Positions 7,021-14,901 of a stretch of DNA of 41,438 nt are shown in pieces (positions within the stretch are counted from its first letter, which is position 1; every line of letters begins with the position of its first letter). Under the pieces are notes generated by a model. That model ran no database searches. It saw only the letters and a list, made by a program, of their open reading frames with translations, and was not told the DNA's origin. A program made the position numbers and the translations under genes. This DNA comes from an uncultured Collinsella sp. (lineage in GTDB: Bacteria; Actinomycetota; Coriobacteriia; Coriobacteriales; Coriobacteriaceae). The DNA is taken from NCBI GenBank assembly GCA_900549135.1, contig URNI01000004.1, forward strand, positions 1-41,438. Direction: 5' to 3'.

Positions 7021-8451
7021 ATGGCTCTTTGGGGCGGTCGTTTTGAGGCGGGCGTGGCCGAGGTCACGCAGGAGTTTGGCGCGTCGCTGCCGGTCGACAA
7101 ACATCTCTATAAGCAGGATATCGCCGGCTCTAAGGCGCATGCCAAGATGTTGGCCGCCCAGGGCATCATCAGTGCCGAGGACGAGCAGGCGATTGCCAAG
7201 GGCCTTACCGGAATCGAACAGGATATCGATGCCGGCAACTTCACCTTCGATATCAACGATGAGGACATTCATATGTCCATCGAGAGCGAGCTGACGCGTC
7301 GCATCGGCGAGGCTGGCAAGCGCTTGCATACTGGGCGTTCGCGCAACGACCAGGTGGCGACCGATACGCGACTGGGCGTCAAGGCGCTGGCCAAGGAGCT
7401 CATGGAGGCCAATCTTGAGCTGCGCCATGTGCTGGTGGATGCGGCCAAGAAGTACGACAAGGTAATTCTGCCGGGTTACACGCACATGCAGCATGCTCAG
7501 CCCGTGCTGCTGTCGCATCATCTGCTGGCGTATTCCTGGATGTTCGCGCGGGACTTTACACGCCTGAAGGCCGCCTTTGATGCCGCCGACAACTGCCCGC
7601 TGGGTGCTGCCGCGCTTGCCGGTACGAGCTATCCGCTCGATCGTCAGATGACGGCTGCCGAACTTGGCTTTGCGGGCGTGATCCCCAATTCGCTCGATGC
7701 TGTTTCCGACCGTGATTTCCTGCTCGATCTGCATTACGCCGGCTCCGTCATGGCCATGCACCTGTCGCGTCTTTCCGAGGAGATCGTGCTGTGGTCGAGC
7801 TCCGAATTTGGCTTTATCACGCTTTCAGACTCCTACTCCACCGGCTCGTCCATCATGCCGCAGAAGAAGAATCCCGACTTTGCCGAGCTTATCCGCGGCA
7901 AGAGCGGTCGCGTGTACGGCAACCTGGTGCAGCTGCTGGTAACCATGAAGGGCTTGCCGCTTGCTTATAACAAGGACTTGCAGGAGGACAAGGAGGGCGC
8001 GCTCGATACCGCCCATACGCTCATGCAGTGCCTGTCCGTTATGGCCGGAATGATTTCGACTTGGACCGTCAACGAGGATGCCATGGCGCGCGAGTGCGAC
8101 GTGGGGCACCTTGCCGCTACCGATGTTGCCGATTACCTGGCCAAACGTGGTCTGCCGTTCCGCGAGGCGCATGCCGTGGTGGGCCATTTGGTCCTGATGT
8201 GCGAGAAGCGTGGCTGCAATCTTGAGGACCTGCCGTTTGAGGTGTTCCAGGAGGCAAGCCCGCTCTTTGAGCACGACATTACCGAGGCGCTCGACATCCC
8301 GTCGATTGTCGCCGCGCGCACGACCGAGGGCGGCACCGCCCCTGCCGCCGTTGCCGTGCAGCTGCAGCGTGCCGAGGCGCAGCTCTTGACCGACGAGGGC
8401 GTGTTTGGATCGCTGACTAAGGTCGTCGAGATGGGCCACGGGGTAAAGTAG
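7021..8451 (+). CDS. argH: Argininosuccinate lyase
   Basis: Splits argininosuccinate into arginine and fumarate, the last step of arginine synthesis; homotetramer of the fumarase/aspartase superfamily. 476 residues, usual length. The opening LWGGRFE is typical, HTGRSRNDQVATD is the conserved N-terminal active-site segment, GYTHMQHAQP carries the conserved His, and GSSIMPQKKNPD (from residue 275) is the superfamily signature loop with the catalytic Ser. Start ATG 7021 has AAAGGAG upstream. A strong hairpin follows the stop. It is functionally paired with argG although separated by a terminator and a small ORF. Confidence 0.98.
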   Translation: MALWGGRFEAGVAEVTQEFGASLPVDKHLYKQDIAGSKAHAKMLAAQGIISAEDEQAIAKGLTGIEQDIDAGNFTFDINDEDIHMSIESELTRRIGEAGKRLHTGRSRNDQVATDTRLGVKALAKELMEANLELRHVLVDAAKKYDKVILPGYTHMQHAQPVLLSHHLLAYSWMFARDFTRLKAAFDAADNCPLGAAALAGTSYPLDRQMTAAELGFAGVIPNSLDAVSDRDFLLDLHYAGSVMAMHLSRLSEEIVLWSSSEFGFITLSDSYSTGSSIMPQKKNPDFAELIRGKSGRVYGNLVQLLVTMKGLPLAYNKDLQEDKEGALDTAHTLMQCLSVMAGMISTWTVNEDAMARECDVGHLAATDVADYLAKRGLPFREAHAVVGHLVLMCEKRGCNLEDLPFEVFQEASPLFEHDITEALDIPSIVAARTTEGGTAPAAVAVQLQRAEAQLLTDEGVFGSLTKVVEMGHGVK

Positions 8452-8502
8452 GGATTTGGCTGAAGCCGTTTTGGCCATGTATTGATAAATCGTTTTCACT
8501 TT

Positions 8503-8535
8503 ACGGGCGCCTGCTGATGTGGGCGCCCGTATTTT
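8503..8535 (+). terminator. argH terminator
   Basis: ACGGGCGCC at 8503-8511 pairs with GGCGCCCGT at 8522-8530, followed by ATTTTGTT. Confidence 0.8.
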
Positions 8536-8563
8536 GTTGCTATGGGGGAGGGGCTTGTCGAGA

Positions 8564-8690
8564 ACTTCTGTAGGACCTTTGGGCAGGTTGTGAAGGGGAT
8601 ACGTTCGCGGGCGGCAACCGACCGCCTGCTCTGCTCGATGCGGTTGATGGGCGGTCGGATGGTACTCTAATCGGGCTTCGAAACAGAAGT
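8564..8690 (+). other. Possible structured RNA region upstream of ndk
   Basis: The argH-ndk gap is 385 bases long with no convincing ORF. CCGACCGCC at 8618-8626 is perfectly complementary to 8650-8658, and an outer helix ACTTCTG (8564-8570) with CAGAAGT (8684-8690) would enclose it. No known RNA family is recognised. It lies after the argH terminator and before the proposed ndk promoter, so it may be part of a separate short transcript or a spacer. Confidence 0.25.
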
Positions 8691-8743
8691 GACACATATG
8701 GAGCGCTTTAATAAATTGCAACGTTTCAATAAACAGCTTTTTG

Positions 8744-8772
8744 TTTAACTGCGGCTATAACTCTGTTACGAT
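8744..8772 (+). promoter_or_regulatory. Candidate ndk promoter
   Basis: TTTAAC (8744-8749), a 17-base spacer and TACGAT (8767-8772) in an AT-rich stretch. It predicts a leader of about 58 bases before ndk. Confidence 0.45.
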
Positions 8773-8836
8773 GCAGTCCAGGCGGGTGCCGGAATGGGAC
8801 TTGGGCACGCGCGAACCTACTTGAAAGGCTACTTTT

Positions 8837-9241
8837 ATGGCTATCGAGAAGACCTTCATCATGATTAAGCCCGACGCCGTGCGCGACCGTAAGATCGGCG
8901 AGATCGTTGCTCGCATTGAGCGCAGCGGCCTTGTCATCGAGCGCATGGAGATGACCACGCTCGAGCGCGCTACCGTCGAGGAGCACTACGCCCATCTGGC
9001 CGACAAGCCCTTCTTTGGCGGTCTCTGCGACTTTATGACGAGCGGTCCGGTCGTCAAGATGGTCGTTTCCGGTCTCTCCGCTGTTGCTAAGATGCGCACC
9101 CTCATGGGCGCTACCAACCCGCTTGAGGCTGCTCCTGGTACCATCCGCGGCGACTTTGCCGTCGATGTCAACGCCAACGTAATCCACGGCTCCGACTGCC
9201 TGGAGAACGCCGAGATTGAGATCAAGCGCTTCTTTGGCTAA
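8837..9241 (+). CDS. ndk: Nucleoside diphosphate kinase
   Basis: Transfers the gamma phosphate of ATP to other nucleoside diphosphates through a phospho-His, balancing NTP and dNTP pools. 134 residues, usual length. Opens with ERTFIMIKPDAV-like EKTFIMIKPDAV; the TNPLEAAPGTIRGDF segment and NVIHGSD place the catalytic His at residue 117. The usual HGSDS is HGSDC here, a minor change. Start ATG 8837 follows GAAAGG. Single-gene unit with its own promoter candidate and a strong terminator. Confidence 0.97.
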   Translation: MAIEKTFIMIKPDAVRDRKIGEIVARIERSGLVIERMEMTTLERATVEEHYAHLADKPFFGGLCDFMTSGPVVKMVVSGLSAVAKMRTLMGATNPLEAAPGTIRGDFAVDVNANVIHGSDCLENAEIEIKRFFG

Positions 9242-9280
9242 ACCAGCTTTGACTCCTTAAAGCTGTTAGCGTGTGGCTTG

Positions 9281-9315
9281 GGCGCCGCGGAACTCCATCC
9301 GCGGCGCCCTTTTAT
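9281..9315 (+). terminator. ndk terminator
   Basis: GGCGCCGCGG at 9281-9290 pairs perfectly with 9299-9308 around AACTCCAT, followed by CTTTTATT. Confidence 0.85.
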
Positions 9316-9327
9316 TCCAAAATCTAT

Positions 9328-9368
9328 GCAGGGGCCCGCTCGGACATGTGTTCCGAGCGGGCCCCTGC
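9328..9368 (-). terminator. rpiB terminator hairpin
   Basis: 17-bp perfect stem: 9328-9344 (GCAGGGGCCCGCTCGGA) with 9352-9368, loop CATGTGT. It lies 24 bases beyond the rpiB stop on the minus strand and faces the ndk terminator, so the convergent pair is insulated from both sides. No long T-run. Confidence 0.7.
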
Positions 9369-9392
9369 TGTTAGCTTGTGGCACTGAATAGT

Positions 9393-9860
9393 TTAGGCTT
9401 CGTCGACGATCTTAAGGGCGCGCGTGTGATCGATCTCGTTGAGGAGGTTAACGCGACGCTCGTGACGACCACCCTCAAACTCGGCGTCGAGCCACTCGTC
9501 GACAATCATCTTGGCGAGCTCGGAGCCTACGACGCGGGCGCCAAAGGCGAGCACGTTGGTATTGTTGTGCATGCGGGAGAGCTTGGCGCTGAAGGGCTCG
9601 GAGCACACGACGGCGCGCACGCCCTCTACCTTGTTAGCAGCCAGGCTAATCCCGACGCCGGTGCCGCAGATCAGGATGCCCAGGTCGACGTCGCCGTTGG
9701 CAACGGCCTTACCCACCTTGTAGCCGGCGATGGGGTAGTCAAAGCTCTCGGAGGTGTCGGTGCCAAAGTTCACGACCTCGCAGCCGCGCTCCTTCAGGTG
9801 CTCGGAGATGATGTTCTTGAGCTCGACGGCGGCGTGGTCGTTGCCGATACCGATCTTCAT
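9393..9860 (-). CDS. rpiB: Ribose 5-phosphate isomerase B / LacAB-family sugar-phosphate isomerase
   Basis: Interconverts ribose 5-phosphate and ribulose 5-phosphate in the pentose phosphate pathway. 155 residues, family length. IGNDHAAVELK at the N terminus gives the substrate-binding Asp-His; ILICGTGVGISLAANK carries the catalytic Cys65; HNNTNVLAFGAR is the conserved phosphate-binding stretch. Start ATG 9860 follows AGAGGAA. Some family members act on allose or galactose 6-phosphates; with no sugar genes nearby the ribose role is preferred. Confidence 0.93.
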   Translation of the reverse strand: MKIGIGNDHAAVELKNIISEHLKERGCEVVNFGTDTSESFDYPIAGYKVGKAVANGDVDLGILICGTGVGISLAANKVEGVRAVVCSEPFSAKLSRMHNNTNVLAFGARVVGSELAKMIVDEWLDAEFEGGRHERRVNLLNEIDHTRALKIVDEA

Positions 9861-10129
9861 AGATGGTTCCTCTCTGGTCTGTGCGGCGAGATTGCTAAAG
9901 GTTTTACCGCGTTCGACTGCATGATAGCGCGACTTTTGTGTAAACGCTCGGGCGTTTTTTGGTCAAACGCTTTAGCTTGCAACAAGACCGGTTTCCCATG
10001 AATAATTCCGCCAGTTTGCGGTTGAGCGCCGTCCGCCGGAAGCATGGTTGCGGTTTTTGATGCATTGTTATCAAATAAAGGAGCTAACTATTTTGAGAGC
10101 CCAGCCCGTTATGCAAGCAGGAGATACCT

Positions 10130-11449
10130 ATGCCTATCGATTCCATCCGTGATGCCGCGTTTTGCGATGTTTTGAACCGCGAGCTTGTCTGCGCGCTCGG
10201 CTGTACCGAGCCTATTGCCGTTGCCTATGCAGCAGCGCTGGCGAGCCAGACGCTCGGTTGCGAGCCCGATCATATGGATGTTGCCTGCTCGGGCAACATC
10301 ATCAAGAACGTCAAGAGCGTGACCGTGCCCAACTCGGGCGGTATGCACGGTATTGAGGCCGCAGCCGTGCTGGGTGCCGTGGGCGGCGACGCTAAGAGCG
10401 CGCTCGAGGTGCTCGAGAGCGTTGACGATGAAGACCGTGCACGCGTGGCCGAGCTCCTCGCCGACGCCGACTACTGCGATGTGTCGCTTGTCGAGGGCGT
10501 GCCCAACCTCTACATCAAGGTGACTGCGACGGCCGGGGGCCATACCGCGGTCGTCGAGATTACCGATCACCACACCAACGTCACGTGCCATACGCTCGAC
10601 GGTATTCCGGTATGCGGCAAGTCAGCGGGGGAGTGTGCCGCATGCGCCGAGCGCGTGGTGGCCGAGCGGGCGGCGGATAAGGCCGACACGCCCATGTCGA
10701 TTGAGTCCATCATCGACTTTATCGAGGACGGCGACATTGAGGAAGCCCGCGCTGCCGTTGAGCGTCAGATTGAGCTGAATGGCGCGATCAGTGCCGAGGG
10801 CCTCGCGCACGCTTGGGGCGCCGAGGTGGGTCGTACGCTGCTGGGTGCTCGTGCCGACGACGTCGCCTGCCGTGCCCGTGCCCGTGCGGCCGCCGGGTCC
10901 GACGCCCGCATGAACGGCTGCGCGCTGCCGGTCGCTATTGTGTGCGGCTCGGGCAATCAGGGTATTACCTGCGCACTGCCCGTTATGGAGTATGCCGAGT
11001 ACCTGCGCTGCGACCACGAGCGCCTGGTGCGCGCCGTGATGCTGTCCGATCTTATCGCCGTGCATATCAAGAGCTATATTGGCGCGCTCTCGGCGTTTTG
11101 CGGTGCTATTTGCGCCGCGTGCGGTGCCGGTGCCGCGATTACCTGGCTGTGCGGTGGCACGCGCGAGCAGATTGGCGCGACGGTCTCGAATACGCTTGGC
11201 AACGTGGGCGGCATCGTGTGCGACGGCGCCAAGGCAAGCTGTGCCGCCAAGATTTCCGCTGCCGTCGATGCGGCGATTCTGGGCCACGATATGGCTATGC
11301 AGGGTCGCGGCTTCCGCGCCGGCGAGGGCCTGATCCAGGATACCGTCGAGCAGACAATCGCCAGCATGGGCTACGTAGGCCGCGTGGGCATGAAGGACAC
11401 CGACGTCGAGATCCTCAACATCATGATCGGCAAAACCCAAGTCTGTTAG
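10130..11449 (+). CDS. cyuA: L-cysteine desulfidase family protein (CyuA/YhaM, UPF0597)
   Basis: Predicted iron-sulfur lyase that degrades L-cysteine to pyruvate, ammonia and sulfide, related to the serine dehydratase alpha chain. 439 residues, typical. Conserved family segments are visible: LGCTEPIAVAYAAA with Cys25, CSGNIIKN with Cys53, and CGSGNQGITCALP with Cys272, the Cys set expected to hold a 4Fe-4S cluster. Start ATG 10130 has CAGGAG seven bases upstream. No transporter (CyuP) is adjacent. A 12-bp hairpin begins on the last base of the stop codon. Family assignment is strong; the exact substrate (cysteine or another amino acid) is inferred. Confidence 0.85.
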   Translation: MPIDSIRDAAFCDVLNRELVCALGCTEPIAVAYAAALASQTLGCEPDHMDVACSGNIIKNVKSVTVPNSGGMHGIEAAAVLGAVGGDAKSALEVLESVDDEDRARVAELLADADYCDVSLVEGVPNLYIKVTATAGGHTAVVEITDHHTNVTCHTLDGIPVCGKSAGECAACAERVVAERAADKADTPMSIESIIDFIEDGDIEEARAAVERQIELNGAISAEGLAHAWGAEVGRTLLGARADDVACRARARAAAGSDARMNGCALPVAIVCGSGNQGITCALPVMEYAEYLRCDHERLVRAVMLSDLIAVHIKSYIGALSAFCGAICAACGAGAAITWLCGGTREQIGATVSNTLGNVGGIVCDGAKASCAAKISAAVDAAILGHDMAMQGRGFRAGEGLIQDTVEQTIASMGYVGRVGMKDTDVEILNIMIGKTQVC

Positions 11450-11476
11450 TTACGCGGTTTTACCAAACCGCGTAAC
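11449..11476 (+). terminator. Hairpin at the end of cyuA
   Basis: GTTACGCGGTTT at 11449-11460 pairs perfectly with 11465-11476 around TACC. No T-tract follows; the nested repeat at 11490 may complete termination. Confidence 0.55.
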
Positions 11477-11489
11477 CAGTCGACGCTGC

Positions 11490-11587
11490 AAACGCCCCTA
11501 AGCGGCAATCTGCCTTTCAATCGTCGGGCATGGCCAGAAGGCCTATGCCCTCCTCTTTCAAGGCACATTGCTCGCTTAGGGGCGTTT
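11490..11587. repeat. Nested-hairpin intergenic repeat, copy 1
   Basis: Three stacked helices. Outer: AAACGCCCCTAAGCG (11490-11504) perfectly with 11573-11587. Middle: GCAATCTGCCTT (11505-11516) with AAGGCACATTGC (11560-11571), one mismatch. Inner: GGGCATGGCC (11526-11535), loop AGAA, with GGCCTATGCCC (11540-11550), one bulged T. TCGTC precedes and TCCTCTTTC follows the inner hairpin. The same plan recurs at 14586, 14687 and 36801. It lies between convergent cyuA and HAD genes. Confidence 0.75.
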
Positions 11588-11638
11588 TCGCTGACTTATG
11601 CTCAACCTGCGGCGATATTTTGTTTGGAGCGAGGGGTC

Positions 11639-12397
11639 CTACGATAGTTCGTCGGCTACTTGGTGTTCGTAGAAGGCTTCGATTACGGCGTTAAAGTCGT
11701 GGGCGAAATCTTCCATGGTTCCGCGCCAGGTGGCGCGTCCCGGTTTTCCTTGGCCAACATAGGCAGTTTGAATACCGCAGGCGGGGCTGGGAAAGTCGCG
11801 CTTGGGGTCGTTGCCCACCATAAGGACCTCGTGTGGCTCGAGCCCCATCACCTGAAGCTGCTCTAGATAGTAGGTGGCATCGGGCTTGCATCGGGTGGCG
11901 TTTCCCATGTGCGTCACGAGTTCAAAGGGGGCGTCGGCCAGGTCGCCCCAGCCCATGCGGCACTCGATGGCCCCCTGGGGAAAGCTGGGGTTGGTAAAGA
12001 GCGCACAACGCAGTCCAGCGTCCTGTACGGCCTGGAGCGCGGCGTGCGCGCCCGGCATGGCGTGAGCGTTAATGACATCGTCGTTCTTGTATGGAAGAAC
12101 TTCGCGGTCGTAGTAGGTAAACGCCTCGTAGATGATCGGATCGGAGAGGCAGATGCCGCATCGGCGCTCAACCTCGGTGCGGTAAAACTCAAGATTGGTG
12201 CGGTTATCCGTGCCGCTTCGGCGATTGGCGTTGAGATCGACCAGGATGGTGCCGAGGCGCGCCATCGTGCCACCGCGGCTGCGGCGACCGATATCCGCGA
12301 GCATCGACGAAACATCCTTAAAATAGCGAAGGATGAACGCGTTAAGGTTGATGCTAAGAAGCGTTTCGTCCATATCGAAAACGACTGCTTTGAGCAC
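11639..12397 (-). CDS. HAD-IA family hydrolase
   Basis: Predicted phosphatase of the haloacid dehalogenase superfamily, 252 residues with the chosen start. Motif I VVFDMDETLLS is eight residues from the N terminus; motif II is ALFTNPSFP, motif III Lys is in RCKPDATYY, and motif IV is VGNDPKRDFPSPACG. The cap between motifs I and II is the helical C1 type. Start GTG 12397 is chosen because GAAAGGTG lies upstream and the nucleophile motif then sits at the usual distance; an upstream ATG at 12568 would add 57 unconserved residues. Substrate unknown; the neighbours rpsA and cyuA give no lead. Confidence 0.82.
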   Translation of the reverse strand: MLKAVVFDMDETLLSINLNAFILRYFKDVSSMLADIGRRSRGGTMARLGTILVDLNANRRSGTDNRTNLEFYRTEVERRCGICLSDPIIYEAFTYYDREVLPYKNDDVINAHAMPGAHAALQAVQDAGLRCALFTNPSFPQGAIECRMGWGDLADAPFELVTHMGNATRCKPDATYYLEQLQVMGLEPHEVLMVGNDPKRDFPSPACGIQTAYVGQGKPGRATWRGTMEDFAHDFNAVIEAFYEHQVADELS

Positions 12398-12552
12398 GCG
12401 GGCACCTTTCTCGAAAAATCGATCTAGAATCGTTGGCTCCGGATACTTTACCCCAAAGCCGAATGCCTGGCTGGTTATCGTCAAGTTGCGGAGACGAGTG
12501 TTCATAAGATTACGAAAAAGTCTCCACACGAGTAAAAAATCGCAGTTCACGC

Positions 12553-12581
12553 TTGAAATCGAACTCATTTCCCCGTAACCT
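12553..12581 (+). promoter_or_regulatory. Candidate rpsA promoter and leader
   Basis: TTGAAA (12553-12558), 17 bases, TAACCT (12576-12581); the -10 is weak. The leader of about 125 bases ends with GGCCCC (12685-12690) able to pair with the ribosome site AAAGGGGTCC, which could support the autogenous control known for S1. The rest of the 315-base gap shows nothing else I recognise. Confidence 0.3.
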
Positions 12582-12712
12582 ATACGAACGTGATTGCATA
12601 AGCGTCACATTAGTATCTGTCGGCTCCCGAGTGTTCCTAAACGTTGTGTGCTTGTCGCACCCTTCTGTAGGTCCTAGCAATCGGGGCCCCGTAGTTCGAA
12701 AGGGGTCCACCT

Positions 12713-13879
12713 TTGAGTGAGATTCAGAACTCGTCCATTTTCTCTCTTGACGATGTCAACGAGGAGGAGATGAACAACCTCATCGACGGTACGATTACCG
12801 ACTTTGATGAGGGCGATCTCGTTAACGGCACTGTCGTTAAGATCGAGCATGACGAGGTGCTCGTTGACATCGGATTCAAGTCCGAGGGCGTTATCCCGGT
12901 CCGCGAGCTGTCCATCCGCAAGGACGCTAACCCTGCAGACATCGTTGCACTCGGTGATCCCATCGAGGCTCTGGTTCTCCAGAAGGAGGACAAGGACGGT
13001 CGTCTGGTCCTGTCCAAGAAGCGTGCCGAGTACGAGCGTGCTTGGAACCGCATCGAGGAGAAGTTCAACTCCGGCGAGAACGTCGAGGGCGAGGTTATCG
13101 AGGTTGTCAAGGGCGGCCTGATCCTCGACATCGGCCTGCGTGGCTTCCTGCCCGCTTCCCTCGTCGACCTCCGTCGCGTCAAGGACCTCACCTCCTACAT
13201 GGGCACCCGCATCGAGGCCCGCGTCATCGAGATGGACCGCAACCGCAACAACGTCGTCCTCTCCCGTCGCGTCGTGCTCGAGGAGTCCCGTAAGGCCGAG
13301 CGCTCCGAGATCCTGTCCAAGCTCAAGTCTGGCATGCGTCTCCAGGGCACCGTTTCCTCCATCGTCGACTTCGGCGCCTTTGTCGACCTCGGCGGTATCG
13401 ACGGCCTCATCCACATCTCCGAGCTCTCCTGGAACCACGTCAACCATCCTTCCGAGGTTGTCAAGGTCGGCCAGGAGGTCGAGGTCGAGGTTCTCGACGT
13501 CGACCTCAACCGCGAGCGTATCTCCCTTGGTCTCAAGCAGACCACCGAGGATCCGTGGCGCGCACTGGTCAAGAAGTACCCCGTCGGCGCTATCGTCGAG
13601 GGCACTGTGACCAAGCTTGTCCCGTTCGGCGCTTTCGTCGATCTGGGCGAGGGCATCGAGGGCCTGGTGCACATCTCCGAGATGGCCAACAAGCACGTCG
13701 ACCAGCCTTCTCAGGTCACCCACGTGGGCGACAAGGTTCAGGTCAAGGTCATGGAGATCGACCTCGACCGTCGTCGTATCTCCCTGTCCATGAAGTCCGC
13801 TGCTGAGACTCTGGGCGTCGAGATCGAGGTTACCCCGCTTCCTTCCGAGAAGAAGGACGAGGAGACCGACGCCGAGTAA
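12713..13879 (+). CDS. rpsA: 30S ribosomal protein S1
   Basis: RNA-binding protein that helps the 30S subunit capture mRNA. 388 residues with four S1 (OB-fold) domains at about 34-101, 121-186, 207-275 and 292-361; domains 3 and 4 carry the clearest signatures, GAFVDLGGIDGLIHISELSW and GAFVDLGEGIEGLVHISEM. The acidic tail ends EEKKDEETDAE-like. Four domains match the actinobacterial form rather than the six of E. coli. Start is TTG 12713, supported by GAAAGGGG upstream and by the N-terminal SEIQNSS; no ATG or GTG fits better. A strong terminator follows. Confidence 0.95.
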   Translation: MSEIQNSSIFSLDDVNEEEMNNLIDGTITDFDEGDLVNGTVVKIEHDEVLVDIGFKSEGVIPVRELSIRKDANPADIVALGDPIEALVLQKEDKDGRLVLSKKRAEYERAWNRIEEKFNSGENVEGEVIEVVKGGLILDIGLRGFLPASLVDLRRVKDLTSYMGTRIEARVIEMDRNRNNVVLSRRVVLEESRKAERSEILSKLKSGMRLQGTVSSIVDFGAFVDLGGIDGLIHISELSWNHVNHPSEVVKVGQEVEVEVLDVDLNRERISLGLKQTTEDPWRALVKKYPVGAIVEGTVTKLVPFGAFVDLGEGIEGLVHISEMANKHVDQPSQVTHVGDKVQVKVMEIDLDRRRISLSMKSAAETLGVEIEVTPLPSEKKDEETDAE

Positions 13880-13902
13880 ATCGGTTTGACGATCACTTGT
13901 TT

Positions 13903-13937
13903 TAAGGGATCCGTCCGCAATGGACGGGTCCCTTTTT
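13903..13937 (+). terminator. rpsA terminator
   Basis: AAGGGATCCGTCC (13903-13915) pairs with GGACGGGTCCCTT (13921-13933) with one G-T pair, followed by TTT. Confidence 0.85.
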
Positions 13938-14018
13938 GCATTTGGTGCCGAGATGCACGATGCTGCCCATGCTGTCCACAGGCTATTTGGTTGTCGCTGC
14001 ATGAAAAATGCCGACATC

Positions 14019-14040
14019 CCGCCTCGGGGAGGAGGCGGGA
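14019..14040 (+). other. Hairpin in the rpsA-rnpB gap
   Basis: CCCGCCT and AGGCGGG flank CGGGGAGG within 14019-14040, and a second weaker helix CGCACC/GGTGCG follows near 14042-14066. The 325-base gap otherwise holds the rpsA terminator and the rnpB promoter region; no ORF is convincing. Role unknown. Confidence 0.35.
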
Positions 14041-14166
14041 ACGCACCGAGTAGGCGGAGGGGTGCGGAGCGCGGTCGCGTCTCGACTGACGACGTTGCCC
14101 ATCGACTGAACTATTGTAGCGCATGGGTGGTTCTTGGTTTATCGTGCGAGCGCTTGTGTTGTGCCA

Positions 14167-14193
14167 TTGCCTGCGGCAACGGTGTGCTACACT
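14167..14193 (+). promoter_or_regulatory. Candidate rnpB promoter
   Basis: TTGCCT (14167-14172), a 15-base spacer and TACACT (14188-14193). The predicted start near 14200 agrees with the first base of the RNase P RNA, which is the main support. Confidence 0.45.
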
Positions 14194-14204
14194 CTTGCAC
14201 TGCT

Positions 14205-14560
14205 GAGTGGGCCAGACGGTCGCGCGATGTGCTGCTTGCAGCACGCGTGAGGAAAGTCCGGGCTCCAGAGGGCGGGATGCCGGCTAACGGCCGGGCGGAG
14301 TGATCCGACGGAAAGCGCCGCAGAAAAGAAGACTCCCACCTGCGTCGCAAGGCGTAAAGGGAAAAGCTGAAACGGTGGTGTAAGAGACCACCAGCGTCGT
14401 GGCAACACGGCGGCTTGGCAAGCCCCATCCGGAGCAAGCGCGAATAGGAACGCTATGGGCCGGCCCGGTCCGCGTTCGGGTAGCGTGCGTGGAGCTGCAC
14501 GGTAACGTGCGGACAAGATAAATGACCGTTCACGACAGAACCCGGCTTACAAGCCCACTC
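14205..14560 (+). ncRNA. rnpB: RNase P RNA (class A)
   Basis: Catalytic RNA that removes the 5' leader of tRNA precursors. The 5' end GAGTGGGC pairs with the 3' end GCCCACTC to form helix P1. Conserved core blocks are present in order: GAGGAAAGTCCGGGCTCC (14249-14266), CAGAAAAG, GGGTAAAGG-type GGCGTAAAGGG, and the 3' block ACAGAACCCGGCTTA (14535-14549). Length 356 nt is usual for class A. It is followed closely by two nested-hairpin repeats that may end its transcript. Ends are set by P1 pairing. Confidence 0.96.
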
Positions 14561-14585
14561 GGCACTTTGTTGACGCTGCGACGGC

Positions 14586-14672
14586 GTCAGCGCGGCAATC
14601 TGCCTTTCAAGCCTTCGGGCATGACCATAAGGTCAATGCCCTCGTCTTTCAAGGCACCTTGCTCGCGCTGAC
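14586..14672. repeat. Nested-hairpin intergenic repeat, copy 2
   Basis: Outer helix GTCAGCGCG (14586-14594) with CGCGCTGAC (14664-14672), perfect. Middle GCAATCTGCCTT with AAGGCACCTTGC, two mismatches. Inner GGGCATGACC, loop ATAA, with GGTCAATGCCC and one bulge at the same place as copy 1. Against copy 1, G-C changes to A-T in the inner stem on both sides, a compensatory change. It follows rnpB directly. Confidence 0.75.
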
Positions 14673-14686
14673 TGGTTCTCGCCTTC

Positions 14687-14784
14687 GACGGCGTCAGCTG
14701 GCCGATTTGGCGCTCATTCGTCGGTCGCCGCCATAAGGCGTGCTCCCTCCTCTTTCGGGCCAAATCGACTCAGCTGACGCCGTC
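14687..14784. repeat. Nested-hairpin intergenic repeat, copy 3 (divergent)
   Basis: Outer helix GACGGCGTCAGCTG (14687-14700) perfectly with 14771-14784. Middle CGATTTGGC with GCCAAATCG. The inner stem is weaker: CGCC, loop ATAA, GGCG, then a 3' bulge as in copies 1 and 2. TTCGTCG precedes and CTCCTCTTTC follows the inner hairpin. GACGGCGTCAG also occurs at 14580-14590 at the left edge of copy 2, suggesting that copies 2 and 3 arose by nesting or insertion. Confidence 0.65.
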
Positions 14785-14901
14785 TCGCTGTTTTTGCCTG
14801 GTCATTGACTTTGCCGTTCTATTTACCGGGGTTACCGGTACTGTCTTTGCCGTATTATTGAGGCTGTTTGTTGCCGCGCTTAGTTTTGTTGAGGGGCTTT
14901 G

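Noticed and set aside
13920..14303. Open frame running into the RNase P RNA gene
   Set aside because: It overlaps the 5' part of rnpB and has no ribosome site.
14586..14784. CRISPR array after rnpB
   Set aside because: The repeats are inverted, not direct with regular spacers, and differ in outer arm sequence; no cas gene is present.
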